64,000 nt of DNA from Sphingobacteriales bacterium (GCA_014763615.1 JACXVB010000007.1:52504-116503), one strand, 5' to 3'. Numbered from the stretch's first letter, positions 7,722 through 16,611 are shown. The notes: generated by a model not told the origin, from the sequence alone. Made by a program: numbers and translations.

Positions 7722-9282
7722 CAATCAGCAAATAAAAGATTGGCAATTTTTCTGCGAGCAAGTTCAAAGCACCAGTACTGTTGATCCTTATGAAGAAAAA
7801 AGCAAGCAGGAAAACCGTAAAGCAAAAGCCTTAAAAGACTTTAATTACTTTGTGCGTACTTACTTAAGTGTATATAGTGATTGTGATTGTGCCGATTTTC
7901 ATGTGGATGCAGCTAACAAAATTGTCCTAGGTAAACGCGACCCTGAAAACCCAAACTTAATTGCCGTTTTAGAATGGCCCAGAGAACACGCCAAATCTGT
8001 AATTGCTAACATTGCTATTCCAATGTGGATGCTGGCTAAGGAAAAGCTTAACGGCATGATTTTGATGGGCAAAAATGAAGATGATGCCCGCGTATTATTA
8101 GGCGATTTACAAGCACAGCTTCAGTTTAATGATTTATTTATTCATGATTTTGGCGATCATTATAATAAAGGCGATTGGCAGGATGGCGATTTTACCACTA
8201 AGAAAGGAATTCGTTTCGCTGCCTATGGTCGTGATCAGTCGCCACGTGGAGCAAGAAAGGGCGAAAAAAGACCGAATTACGCCGTTTGCGATGATATAGA
8301 CGATGACCAAATCGTAAACAACCAAAAGCGTGTACGCAATGTGGTTGAGCGTATTTTGGGTGCTTTGTTTTTTGCTCTAGAAACCAAAAAAGGCGGTACG
8401 CTAGTCATTGCCGGAAATAGAATTCATGCTCAATCTATCTTGGCGCACATGGTAGGTGATATTAAGCCGGGAGCACCCAAAAGAGAAGGCATCTATCATT
8501 CTAAAGTTTTTGCTATTGATCCTAAAACTGGCAAACCCGCTTGGCATCAACGCTACACCTATGGACAAATCATGAATAAAGTAAAGGCAGCCGGCAACGC
8601 GATTGGCCGCCGTGAGTTTTTTCATGAAAACCACAGAGAAGGCACCATATTTAAAGACAAATATTTTCATTGGATACCAATGAGAGATTGGCGTAAATAC
8701 CAAATCATTATCGGCTATTACGATCCATCATTTGAAAATAATCCAACCTCAGATTTTAAAGCTGTGCGTATTTGGGGCGGATATGAAACCCCTTCCGGAG
8801 AGTGGCAACGCCATTGTCTTAAAAGCTTTGTAAGGCAAACCGATACCATAGATGTATTTGAGTGGATGGCAAGCGTAGAAGACAGCCTGCCCGCAAGTGT
8901 AAGTGTATTGTGGTATATGGAAAAGCAATTTTTTAACCGCCAACTCACTGATGCTTTAAAAATCATTAACAGAAAAAGAGAAGCACAAAAGAAAAGAAAG
9001 CTAGTAGTGCTTTTTGATAATCGAGTTAAAGGAAATAAGTATGTGCGCATTGTAAAGATGGAGCCTTCATTCGTGAATGGTGAAAACTTCTTTAACCTAG
9101 ACCAAATGCACAATCCTGACATGGTTGAGGGTAACAACCAGCTAAAAGGTATTGAACCGGGTTACAACAGCCCAGACGATAGCCCAGATGCGGATGAAAG
9201 TGCGCACTTCATCCTAGATCAGCATAAACCCTCAGCCAATTTTAAACCCATCATTAAACAACACAAAAAACTCTATTGGTAA
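7711..9282 (+). CDS. Terminase large subunit (Mu gp28-like)
   Basis: A 523-residue packaging motor. The ATPase part has a deviant Walker A (EWPREHAKSV, Ala in place of the usual Gly) and a Walker B YAVCDDIDDD near residue 192. The nuclease part contains GYYDPSF followed by SDFKAVRIWGG near residues 340-360 and acidic residues near the end (DADESAHFILDQ). The start is set by a strong Shine-Dalgarno AAGGAGG 7 bases upstream, uncommon in Bacteroidota. It packages DNA by headful into the prohead through the portal. Confidence 0.85.
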   Translation: MAVSNQQIKDWQFFCEQVQSTSTVDPYEEKSKQENRKAKALKDFNYFVRTYLSVYSDCDCADFHVDAANKIVLGKRDPENPNLIAVLEWPREHAKSVIANIAIPMWMLAKEKLNGMILMGKNEDDARVLLGDLQAQLQFNDLFIHDFGDHYNKGDWQDGDFTTKKGIRFAAYGRDQSPRGARKGEKRPNYAVCDDIDDDQIVNNQKRVRNVVERILGALFFALETKKGGTLVIAGNRIHAQSILAHMVGDIKPGAPKREGIYHSKVFAIDPKTGKPAWHQRYTYGQIMNKVKAAGNAIGRREFFHENHREGTIFKDKYFHWIPMRDWRKYQIIIGYYDPSFENNPTSDFKAVRIWGGYETPSGEWQRHCLKSFVRQTDTIDVFEWMASVEDSLPASVSVLWYMEKQFFNRQLTDALKIINRKREAQKKRKLVVLFDNRVKGNKYVRIVKMEPSFVNGENFFNLDQMHNPDMVEGNNQLKGIEPGYNSPDDSPDADESAHFILDQHKPSANFKPIIKQHKKLYW

Positions 9283-9551
9283 TGACAGATTGGATATTTG
9301 GATTAGCCGGTATAATTATCGGATTGATCAGTCGATTTTCGATGACAAAAAAGGAAAGCTACGATGCAACAATCATGTTAGTAAAGCAGCTTCAGGAAAA
9401 TGTTAATAGTAACAACAAAGAGATAAAAGAGCTTAAAGATGAAGTGCATGAGTGGAGAGAGAAATATTACAAAGAACTGGAAGAAAAAAACCAGCTTTTA
9501 GAGGAAATTAAAAAACTTTGGCTTCAGCTTCAAAAAATTAATAAACCTTAA
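9282..9551 (+). CDS. Membrane-anchored coiled-coil protein
   Basis: An 89-residue protein. The ATG at 9282 overlaps the terminase stop (TAATG). Residues 4-18 (IFGLAGIIIGLISRF) form one membrane helix. The rest is a Lys/Glu-rich coiled coil. The shape recalls small inner-membrane spanins or holin-like accessory proteins, but no function can be assigned. It lies between terminase and the head-tail connector in a tight operon. Confidence 0.6.
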   Translation: MTDWIFGLAGIIIGLISRFSMTKKESYDATIMLVKQLQENVNSNNKEIKELKDEVHEWREKYYKELEEKNQLLEEIKKLWLQLQKINKP

Positions 9552-9553
9552 TT

Positions 9554-9973
9554 ATGGCATTTTTAACAGACGCAGATTATGCTGTTCAGATCAGAACAGA
9601 AATCAAAACCATATTAACGGCTACCAATGGTAGTTTATCCCTTGCCGAACTGATGGCACAGCAAGAAATGACTAGCTATCTTAAACCCAGAGGGATAGAC
9701 TGTGCCGCTGTTTTTGCCGCTACAGGTGCAAATAGAAATCCGGTAATTATCATGTACATGATAGATATGGTGTTGTATCATATCCACAGCAGCACACCGG
9801 CCAAGGTAATGCCTAAACTACGTGAAGATAGATATAATGCAGCTATTGCTTGGTTAGATAAAGTGAATAAAAGCTTATTAGACCCAGACCTTCCTTATGT
9901 GCAGGGAGACGGCACAGATGCCACACCAAAGTATAAGTTTGGCAGCCGCGAAAAGTATAGCCAAGGCTGGTAA
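9554..9973 (+). CDS. Head-tail connector, DUF1320 (Mu gp36-like)
   Basis: A 139-residue helical protein beginning AFLTDADYAVQIRTEI, the characteristic opening of DUF1320 proteins such as Mu gp36. The conserved helical part VIIMYMIDMVLYHIH is present near residue 75. It probably forms the adaptor ring below the portal. It lies 2 bases after the coiled-coil gene and 26 bases before the portal gene. Confidence 0.7.
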   Translation: MAFLTDADYAVQIRTEIKTILTATNGSLSLAELMAQQEMTSYLKPRGIDCAAVFAATGANRNPVIIMYMIDMVLYHIHSSTPAKVMPKLREDRYNAAIAWLDKVNKSLLDPDLPYVQGDGTDATPKYKFGSREKYSQGW

Positions 9974-9999
9974 TTAAATCACATTTAAATGCAATTAAA

Positions 10000-11328
10000 A
10001 TGGCCGTTAAAAAAACCGAAATCATCAATCTAAAATCAGACCCTAAAATGATGGCAGCCTTAAAAAAAGACCCTGCCAAAATCATTGTCGAGATTATAAA
10101 GCAAAGACGCAGTCTTTATCAAAAAGAAATAGGCGACTGGCTGGCAGGAAGAGCAGCGGCAGAAGACCCCTTTTATCCGCAACGTTTGCGGCTGATAGAA
10201 ATTTTTATGGATATGCTTTTGGACGAAACTGTACACAACCACATTTATAATCACCGCATTTTACCTATCCAAAACAGGGCTTTTAAAATTGTAGATACCA
10301 AAGGCGTAAAAGATGAAGAAAAAACCAAACTCTTTAAAAAACAATGGTTTGATGATTTTCAAAAATTCTGCCTCGAGGCTCGTGTTGCTTATGGCCATAG
10401 CTTAATTTACTTTGATGAAATAAAGCCAGACGGCACTATCAAAAAAGTAATTACCATAGATCGCCGCCACGTGTTGCAAGAGTTTGGCATGATAAAAAAG
10501 TGGCAGAGCGATTTAACTGGTATTAACTACCGCGACCCTGCTGTGTGGCCTTTTGTTTTTGAAGTAGGCGATGTTTACGATTTGGGCTTATTAACAAAGG
10601 CTGTACCGCTTTGGATTTTGAAAAAACACGCTTGGAAAAACTGGGATGAGTTTGCCGAAATCTTTGGAATTCCGATTCGCATAGCAAAAACTGCCAGTGA
10701 CGATCCTAAAGTCATCAATGAGATGGACAGTTGGCTGCAAAACATGGGTACAGCCGCTTACGGCATATTCCCAGCAGCTACTGAGATAGACATTAAAGAA
10801 AACACCAAAACAGATTCGTTTAAAGTGTTTTTTGAGATGATAGATGCCTGCAATAAAGGTTTAGCTACTTTATTTAGCGGCCAAAGCATGACCAGCATGG
10901 ACGGCTCTAGCCGTAGCCAAGCAGAAGTGCATCAAGATGTAGCAGAAGACATCCACGCTGCGGATGAGCGCTGGTTTAAACATTTGGCTGATGAGCTAAT
11001 TGAAAAACTACGAGAAAATTACAATTACCCTTTTGATGAAGGAGACACCTTTGAGTTTGACGTACCAGAAGATACTGATGGCTTGTTGACCGTTTTTGAG
11101 AAAGTAAATCAAATGGGCTTTCAGTTAGACCCTGAAGAAGTGAGCTCAAGATTAGGTGTAAAGATTTTAGGCATCAAACAGGTGGCGCCTATTGTGCCAG
11201 AGCCGGGAGAAAAACCAGAAGAAGCAAATCCAGACAAACCCGAAGAGGATAAAGAGGATTTATCAGTTAAAAAGTTGCTCAAATTACATACAGACATCCA
11301 CCAATTGTATTACAAAAATGTGCATTAA
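10000..11328 (+). CDS. Portal protein, DUF935 (Mu gp29-like)
   Basis: A 442-residue protein matching the DUF935 portal family: VHNHIYNHRILPIQN near residue 77, HAWKNWDEFAEIFGIPIRI near residue 210, and SGQSMTSMDGSSRSQAEVHQ near residue 295, which is typical for this family. The ring portal is the DNA gate in the head and docks the terminase. The last 40 residues are an acidic Pro/Glu/Lys tail. It overlaps the MuF gene by 11 bases. Confidence 0.85.
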   Translation: MAVKKTEIINLKSDPKMMAALKKDPAKIIVEIIKQRRSLYQKEIGDWLAGRAAAEDPFYPQRLRLIEIFMDMLLDETVHNHIYNHRILPIQNRAFKIVDTKGVKDEEKTKLFKKQWFDDFQKFCLEARVAYGHSLIYFDEIKPDGTIKKVITIDRRHVLQEFGMIKKWQSDLTGINYRDPAVWPFVFEVGDVYDLGLLTKAVPLWILKKHAWKNWDEFAEIFGIPIRIAKTASDDPKVINEMDSWLQNMGTAAYGIFPAATEIDIKENTKTDSFKVFFEMIDACNKGLATLFSGQSMTSMDGSSRSQAEVHQDVAEDIHAADERWFKHLADELIEKLRENYNYPFDEGDTFEFDVPEDTDGLLTVFEKVNQMGFQLDPEEVSSRLGVKILGIKQVAPIVPEPGEKPEEANPDKPEEDKEDLSVKKLLKLHTDIHQLYYKNVH

Positions 11329-12703
11329 GTGCTACACTAAGGTTCAGTTATCTTTTAATGCTTCGGATTTAGACCCGGAAGTAGAGCGTATTGCCAAGCT
11401 GATAAAAAGCGGCAAATTAAAGCCTGGTCAAATAGACCCTATAATGGTGCGCAAAATTGCTGAGGAATTGATGAAAGGAGTTAAAGAAGGCTACGGAAAT
11501 GCGACAAGAAAAAGCGGACAAAACTTTCTTAACAGCAGCACTGAAAACATCTATGTATTTAGCGGTTTTAAAAACCATGCCATGCTGCAAGAAGCTTCCT
11601 TATTGCTAAAAAATGAGGACGGAAGCATTAAGCCTTTTAAAGATTTCTTAGCCGATATAAAAGCTTTAAACCACACTTACAACGAAGTTTATCTACAGGC
11701 AGAGTATAGCAATGCTTTAGCCAGCTCGCAAATGGCGGCCACATGGAATGATTTGAAAGATAATGGTGCTGATGCCTTAACCTACCGAACAGCTAATGAT
11801 GACCGCGTAAGGACAGATCATGCGATTTTAGAAGGAATTACCAGACCAATGGATGATCCTTTCTGGGGTACTTATTACCCACCTAACGACTGGGGCTGCC
11901 GTTGTGATGTTGAGCCTGCTCAAAGTGATCAAGTTAAACCTTATGCACATAATGAGTTACCAGACATCCCACCGATGTTTCAAAATAACACCGGTAAAAC
12001 TGGTATCATTTTCCCGGATACGCACCCTTATTATAAAGTAGCTAATGGATTAGAAGAAAAAATTAAAAAACAGGTAGAAGATATTATGCCTGAAATCGAG
12101 CAAAAATTTATCCCTAAATCAATAGAAAACTACGAAAAGAAAGCTGGGGTAACGATTAATAAAGAGATTTTCAGTTACCTAAAAAATGAAGTTCCACTTA
12201 TAAATAATAAGAAAAGTGCATTTTACAGTCCCCTTGAAAAAGTGGTAAATATTGCTATTGATGCTAGAGTAAAAAGAAGTAAATGGATGGCGGAAAGCGT
12301 TGTTTATCATGAATATGCCCATGCCGCAGACTGGCAAAAAGGATGGCGTAAATCACCAATTATAGAAGATTTGATGTCTAAATATAAAAATCTGTTTAAA
12401 GCAAACAGAAATGAAGTTTTTACAGCCATACATGAAAAGATTTTTTCTTTATATAAAACCTATTGGCAAGCAAATGATTTTGATAAGCTTGAACAATTAA
12501 CAGCCACAGCAGACACTTTAATGTCATTAAATTACAATTTTGGTTTTGGCCACACTAAAGCTTATTTCAAATCAACAGATAAATCTGCGGCTGAATTTAT
12601 AGCCCACATGTTTGAGAATAAATTTAAAGGGAATGAGGTTTTTAAAGAATTAATGCCGGAATTGTACGAAGAGATGATTAAAACAGCGGATAAGTTAAAC
12701 TAA
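11318..12703 (+). CDS. MuF head protein fused to HExxH metallopeptidase-like domain
   Basis: A 461-residue protein, started at 11318 because this ATG overlaps the portal stop. Residues 1-220 are a MuF (minor head) domain with the signature YRTANDDRVRTDH and the end motif PPNDWGCRCDVEP. The C-terminal 170 residues replace the usual short tail with a metallopeptidase-like domain: VVYHEYAHAADW holds HEYAH (HExxH), and EFIAHMFENKF 80-100 residues later could give the third ligand. MuF fusions to toxin domains are a known class of polymorphic phage effectors. Protease activity is inferred. Confidence 0.8.
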   Translation: MCIKCYTKVQLSFNASDLDPEVERIAKLIKSGKLKPGQIDPIMVRKIAEELMKGVKEGYGNATRKSGQNFLNSSTENIYVFSGFKNHAMLQEASLLLKNEDGSIKPFKDFLADIKALNHTYNEVYLQAEYSNALASSQMAATWNDLKDNGADALTYRTANDDRVRTDHAILEGITRPMDDPFWGTYYPPNDWGCRCDVEPAQSDQVKPYAHNELPDIPPMFQNNTGKTGIIFPDTHPYYKVANGLEEKIKKQVEDIMPEIEQKFIPKSIENYEKKAGVTINKEIFSYLKNEVPLINNKKSAFYSPLEKVVNIAIDARVKRSKWMAESVVYHEYAHAADWQKGWRKSPIIEDLMSKYKNLFKANRNEVFTAIHEKIFSLYKTYWQANDFDKLEQLTATADTLMSLNYNFGFGHTKAYFKSTDKSAAEFIAHMFENKFKGNEVFKELMPELYEEMIKTADKLN

Positions 12704-12898
12704 AGAAATATCAGACATGACAATCCCATCAATTAATAGCTCGTCATCTTGGTTAACTTCTAGTTTTTTGCCTTGGTCTTCCGCTTTTTTTAATATAGGG
12801 AAAAGCTGGTCACCTAAAGAAATGTGCAACGTTAATAGAAGCTGTGCATATTCACCGCCTTCATTAACATATTTATCAAAAATTTCTTCTCCAGTCAT
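12695..12898 (-). CDS. Small acidic protein opposite the MuF fusion; immunity candidate
   Basis: A 67-residue acidic protein (MTGEEIFDKYVNEGG...) coded on the strand opposite to the late operon. It fills the 237-base gap after the MuF-HExxH gene and overlaps its last 9 bases tail to tail. The sequence looks like a folded small protein rather than chance coding. A small reversed gene placed immediately after a toxin-like C-terminal domain suggests a cognate immunity protein or antitoxin. No family was recognised. Confidence 0.5.
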   Translation of the reverse strand: MTGEEIFDKYVNEGGEYAQLLLTLHISLGDQLFPILKKAEDQGKKLEVNQDDELLIDGIVMSDISLV

Positions 12899-12940
12899 AT
12901 AATGCAAATTACTGAAAATTAATTTAATAAAACAACAGAC

Positions 12941-14539
12941 ATGCCAAAAGGTTTAGATTACATCATTAACATTAAAGACGGCAACTTAGGCGGAGCTAAA
13001 AAAGCCAAAACCGCCGTGGATGACGTGGACAAATCCGTTGATAAATTAGGTAAAAGTACAGATGGGCTTGGTTCTATTGTAGGAAGAGTAGGTAAACTAA
13101 TGGCTGGTGCTTTTGCAATTAGCACTATTATATCTGTTGGTGCTGATTCTCTGCAAGAATATCAAAGTGGATTTGTTAAGGCCAGCGGTCAGGTAGCAGC
13201 AGCTTTGGTATCTACCAACGGTGTGGCAGGAAGAAGTTTGGATCAATTAAGAAATCAGGCCAACAGCATAGAGGCTAAAACCATGCTGTCTGATGCTGAT
13301 GTACTTAATGCACAATCTCTTCTTTTAACTTTTACCAATATCAAAGGGGCTGTGTTTGACCAAGCAGTCCCAGCCGTTGCTGATTTGGCGCAACGTATGG
13401 CAGGCGATGGCCCAGCAGATTTAAAAGGTGCTGCGGTGCAAGTGGGCAAGGCATTGAACGACCCTATACAAGGTATCAATGCTTTAAGGCGTGTGGGTGT
13501 AAGCTTTAGTGATGCTCAAAAGAATACCATAACGGCATTGGTAAAAACCGGACAAACTGCCAAAGCGCAACAATTAATTTTAAAAGAGTTAAACACAGAG
13601 TTTGGCGGATCAGCGGAAGCTGCCAGAAAAGTGCTTGGCCCACAAGGTGATTTTAAATATCAAATTGGCGAGACCAAGGAAGCTTTAGGTGGTTTAATTT
13701 CTGATGGATTAGTTAAAGTTCTACCTGCTATCAACAACTTTATAGCAGCCACCAGAACCGGTATAGATTGGCTGCGTGAAAACAAGCAAATGCTTACCAA
13801 TGTGGCTTTAGGTATTGGTTTAGTAGGTGGTGCTTATTTGCTGTACCAAGGATATCTTTTAGCAACACAAGCACCTTTAGCTATTGTTACAGCTGCTCAA
13901 TGGGCTTTAAATGTAGCTATGGAAGCCAACCCCATTGGTTTAATTGTGGCTGGCATTGGCTTACTCATTGGCGGTTTGGTAATTGCTTACAAAAAAAGTG
14001 AAACTTTTAGGGCAAGCATTCAGGGAATTATTTCTGTAGCTGGTTTATTAAGTGATGTTTTTATAGGTTTAGGTAAAACTATTATTGGAGCGCTTACGTT
14101 CAACAAAGATTTATTCCTCTCTGGCGTTAAACAAGCCGCAAGTGCAGCTGATGAAATAATGAATGGCGGCATTAAAAAGCGATATCAAGAAGGTTTTAAT
14201 AAATCTATTGCCGAAAGCAGAAAGAAAGCCAAAGAAGAGGCAGCACAAGAGAAAGCAGATAAAGCCGCCAGAGATACGGCAAGTGCTTTAATTGGCGGCA
14301 AACCAAACTCATTAAATGGAAAACCAGCTACAGGTTTAGGCAGTGGTGCAAGTGCAGACACCACAACCGTAAGCACCAGCAAGCAGGTGCGCAACGTAAG
14401 CGTAAGCATTAACAAACTGGTAGAAAAAATAGAAGTGCATACCACCAATTTACAAAATGCCAGTACCGGAGAAATTAAGCGGATGCTTTCTGAAATATTA
14501 ACAAACGCTGTACATGATAGCGAATTAGCTCTTGGATAA
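12941..14539 (+). CDS. Phage tail tape measure protein
   Basis: A 532-residue protein with the usual tape measure plan: an N-terminal charged helical part (KKAKTAVDDVDKSVDKLGKS), a long Ala-rich tape region, two hydrophobic segments near residues 285-350 (NVALGIGLVGGAYLLYQGYL and GLIVAGIGLLIGGLVIAY), and a Lys/Ala/Glu-rich C-terminal helix. It sets tail length and is ejected first. It is on the + strand, far from the tube and chaperone genes, which are in the opposite late operon. Confidence 0.8.
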   Translation: MPKGLDYIINIKDGNLGGAKKAKTAVDDVDKSVDKLGKSTDGLGSIVGRVGKLMAGAFAISTIISVGADSLQEYQSGFVKASGQVAAALVSTNGVAGRSLDQLRNQANSIEAKTMLSDADVLNAQSLLLTFTNIKGAVFDQAVPAVADLAQRMAGDGPADLKGAAVQVGKALNDPIQGINALRRVGVSFSDAQKNTITALVKTGQTAKAQQLILKELNTEFGGSAEAARKVLGPQGDFKYQIGETKEALGGLISDGLVKVLPAINNFIAATRTGIDWLRENKQMLTNVALGIGLVGGAYLLYQGYLLATQAPLAIVTAAQWALNVAMEANPIGLIVAGIGLLIGGLVIAYKKSETFRASIQGIISVAGLLSDVFIGLGKTIIGALTFNKDLFLSGVKQAASAADEIMNGGIKKRYQEGFNKSIAESRKKAKEEAAQEKADKAARDTASALIGGKPNSLNGKPATGLGSGASADTTTVSTSKQVRNVSVSINKLVEKIEVHTTNLQNASTGEIKRMLSEILTNAVHDSELALG

Positions 14540-14569
14540 TGGATTTAAGTAAATCATATATCAGCCCAG

Positions 14570-15166
14570 ATGGATGGCTTTGGCTTTACCATGCTGGCTT
14601 ATTTTACAGATATGGCTAATCAAAACGCTAAAGAGTTTGATAGGATCATCAAAGAATATCCGGCTTTAAAATTAAAGCTGATGCAACAAGCTGCCCTAAT
14701 GGCTTTGGCACATTTTAAAAGCTCTTTTACTAACCAAGGTTTTACAGATAAGAACTTAGAAAAGTGGAAAGCCAGAGCCGGAGGCACAAGAAATGCAGGA
14801 AGATCTATTTTAATTGATAAGGGCGTTTTAAGGCGTGGATTGCGGGTAAAAAATGTGGCTGCAAATAAAGGTGTAGTAGGCGTAGATGATGCTATTAAAT
14901 ACGCTAAAATTCAAAATGAAGGCGGAGAAATACCCATCACTCCAAAAATGAGACGCTTTTTTTGGGCCATGTATAAAAAAAATGGCGGAGGCATTAAAGG
15001 CAGGCGAGATACAGAGCAAGCTTTATTTTGGAAAAACATGGCGCTGCACCGTGGCGATACTATAAAAATCCCAAAAAGACAATTTATTGGTGATAGCGCA
15101 ATACTAGAAGAAAAAATCATTAATTATTTTAATAAAGAACTATTAAACTTCTTTAATCATGATTAA
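14570..15166 (+). CDS. Virion morphogenesis protein (Mu gpG-like)
   Basis: A protein of up to 198 residues with the gpG family features: ALAHFKSSFTNQGF, a basic WKARAGGTRNAGRSILIDKG stretch, and GVVGVDDAIKYAKIQNEGGE. In Mu, gpG acts in head or tail completion. In-frame Met codons at 14591 and 14612 (MANQNAKEF) are alternative starts, and the latter fits family length better. The end overlaps the next gene by 8 bases. Confidence 0.75.
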   Translation: MDGFGFTMLAYFTDMANQNAKEFDRIIKEYPALKLKLMQQAALMALAHFKSSFTNQGFTDKNLEKWKARAGGTRNAGRSILIDKGVLRRGLRVKNVAANKGVVGVDDAIKYAKIQNEGGEIPITPKMRRFFWAMYKKNGGGIKGRRDTEQALFWKNMALHRGDTIKIPKRQFIGDSAILEEKIINYFNKELLNFFNHD

Positions 15167-15716
15167 AAAAGACATTTATAAAGCCATTGGAGACCATTTA
15201 ATGGCTACGCTAAAGAATTTAACAGGCTTGCCAGACTTGGCTTGGTACGATAAACAAATGGGGCAGTTTAGCCAGCCAGAATTGGCTTACGTTGTTCCGC
15301 TGCCTGCGGTTTTAATAGAGTTTGGGCAATTTACATGGACAACTGAAGGCGCAAATACGCAAAAGGGTGAGGGCATAATTAGGTTTTATGTTTATTTTGA
15401 AAATTACTCTAATAGTTTTAATGGTGCTTTAGACCAAGAACTGGCATTGCGTTACTTTGAGTTTACCGAAGCCGTACACCAAGCTTTACAAGGTTTTAGC
15501 ACTACAGATGTAATGCCTTTACAACGTGTTACAGACGGCGAAGATGTAGATCAGGATATGATTATAACAAATATTGTAGAATACTCTACTACCATATTTG
15601 ACCGAGCAACAAACCGTAAAAGAAACTTTACAGACGTTGACCCAGACGTACAAGTTGATTACAAAAAAACCAGTAGCCGCCCAGTACCTACACCCGGTGG
15701 CGATTATATAGTATAA
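15159..15716 (+). CDS. Tail terminator-like protein
   Basis: A 185-residue protein with a pattern seen in tail terminators (Mu gp37/DUF1834-like): an N-terminal helix (KKDIYKAIGDHLMATL), VLIEFGQFTW, and a central strand GIIRFYVYFENY. It caps the tail tube at the head-proximal end. It is the last gene of the rightward late operon, followed by a hairpin. The C-terminal 30 residues are Pro/Asp-rich and unmatched. Confidence 0.6.
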   Translation: MIKKDIYKAIGDHLMATLKNLTGLPDLAWYDKQMGQFSQPELAYVVPLPAVLIEFGQFTWTTEGANTQKGEGIIRFYVYFENYSNSFNGALDQELALRYFEFTEAVHQALQGFSTTDVMPLQRVTDGEDVDQDMIITNIVEYSTTIFDRATNRKRNFTDVDPDVQVDYKKTSSRPVPTPGGDYIV

Positions 15717-15743
15717 AAAAAGCCCCGCAGAATCTGCGGGGCT
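15714..15743 (-). terminator. Rho-independent terminator
   Basis: A GC-rich 10-bp stem (AGCCCCGCAG/CTGCGGGGCT, 15721-15743) has a run of seven Ts after it on the minus strand, so it ends the minus-strand TPR gene. It also lies immediately after the rightward late operon and may help to stop it, although no T-run follows on that strand. Confidence 0.8.
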
Positions 15744-15762
15744 GGCTTCTCGGTTAAAGGGT

Positions 15763-16140
15763 CTAATGCTGTAATTTAAAAAGCTCTTGTTTAGCATCCT
15801 CGCTGCCCAGCTGTGTGGCAGTTTCAAAATAGCTCTTGGCTTTATTTTTATCATCATCTACATAGCACAGGCCTAGCAGATAATAAGTGGTTGCGTCTTT
15901 AGGCTCAACTTTTAAAGCTCTTTCAAAATAGGTAATTGCATAAGGTTTACCACCTTCTATATTAAGGTAGCAGAAACCAACACGGCGTAAGGTTTTAAAA
16001 TCCTTGTTATCAATATAAGAGGTTTTCCAAGCTTCAATGGCTTTGTCATATTTGCCAGCTTTAAAAAGGCTATCTGCATTTTGTGCTTTCGCTGAAACCA
16101 TGCTGCCTAGCAGCAAAAAGATGAATAGTAGTTTTTTCAT
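15763..16140 (-). CDS. Secreted TPR protein (prophage cargo candidate)
   Basis: A 125-residue protein with a clear Sec signal peptide (MKKLLFIFLLLGSMVSAKAQ) followed by three TPR-like helical repeats (ADSLFKAGKYDKAIEAWKTS, then PYAITYFERALKVEPKDATT, then KNKAKSYFETATQLGSEDAK). It looks like a host periplasmic protein rather than a phage part. It sits between the late operon and the cassette-like region, with its own terminator. It may be a lysogenic-conversion (moron) gene. Confidence 0.75.
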   Translation of the reverse strand: MKKLLFIFLLLGSMVSAKAQNADSLFKAGKYDKAIEAWKTSYIDNKDFKTLRRVGFCYLNIEGGKPYAITYFERALKVEPKDATTYYLLGLCYVDDDKNKAKSYFETATQLGSEDAKQELFKLQH

Positions 16141-16181
16141 GATTCTAAGTTAGTTAAATTTTCAATTTATTTTAATTGTCA

Positions 16182-16202
16182 GGCTGAGCGAAGTCGAAGC
16201 CC
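16182..16202. repeat. Bacteroidota intergenic repeat (GCTGAGCGAAGTCGAAG type)
   Basis: AGGCTGAGCGAAGTCGAAGC is a version of a palindromic intergenic element common in this phylum. A related copy in inverse orientation lies at 45103-45124 in the host part (TTCGACTCCGCTCAG). Confidence 0.6.
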
Positions 16203-16248
16203 CCCACCGCACCATCGGCAATATTCCTAAGCTCCGCAAAGTCATACA

Positions 16249-16315
16249 GCCGATAACTTACGCTAAATCAAAATGCTCCCGCTGGTCGCACTTCATTTAG
16301 CTTTCAGTTATAGGC
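16249..16315 (-). repeat. attC-like element C
   Basis: Read on the minus strand: GCCTATAAC (16315-16307), inner arm with AGCTAAAT, a 26-base loop, inner arm ATTTAGCG, then GTTATCGGC (16257-16249). The outer arms pair 8 of 9 and the inner 7 of 8. This is the double-arm structure of an integron attC site, 67 bp long. The stop codon of the upstream gene overlaps its first base, as in gene cassettes. Confidence 0.6.
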
Positions 16316-16572
16316 TATTGCAACGGTTCATCTAAAACATAACCGCTACCAGCACATTTAATGCACCCTTTTGCATCACATTCTGGGCATGGAGGTTGCA
16401 ACAGTTCGCTTTGCCCTATAACATCATGTATAGGTAATTTTTTTAATTCCTGTTGGTGGTATAACTTCGCAAATTCCATCATAACTTCTGCGGTATAACC
16501 TACACCCCAATTAATTATTGGATTATCTATTTCTTTTGTTTTACTTATTAAAAACTGTTCTGCTAATATCAT
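16315..16572 (-). CDS. Small zinc-ribbon-like cassette protein
   Basis: An 85-residue protein with a C-terminal Cys cluster (PPCPECDAKGCIKCAGSGYV) like half of a DnaJ-type zinc finger (CxxC...CxxCxGxG). The N-terminal part is helical (AEVMMEFAKLYHQQELKK). Similar small proteins are found scattered in Bacteroidota phages and islands. It ends exactly at attC-like element C, which supports its reading as a gene cassette. Confidence 0.6.
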   Translation of the reverse strand: MILAEQFLISKTKEIDNPIINWGVGYTAEVMMEFAKLYHQQELKKLPIHDVIGQSELLQPPCPECDAKGCIKCAGSGYVLDEPLQ

Positions 16573-16611
16573 TTCTTCGTTATTTAATCATTAAAAAATC
16601 TACCCATACAT

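Noticed and set aside
8401..9137. Minus-strand frames inside the large terminase gene
   Set aside because: Antisense shadows of a gene with well-defined ATPase and nuclease motifs.
12717..12902. Plus-strand frame in the gap after MuF
   Set aside because: Ser/Pro-rich and antisense to the more protein-like 67-residue minus-strand gene; only one can be real and the minus one looks better.
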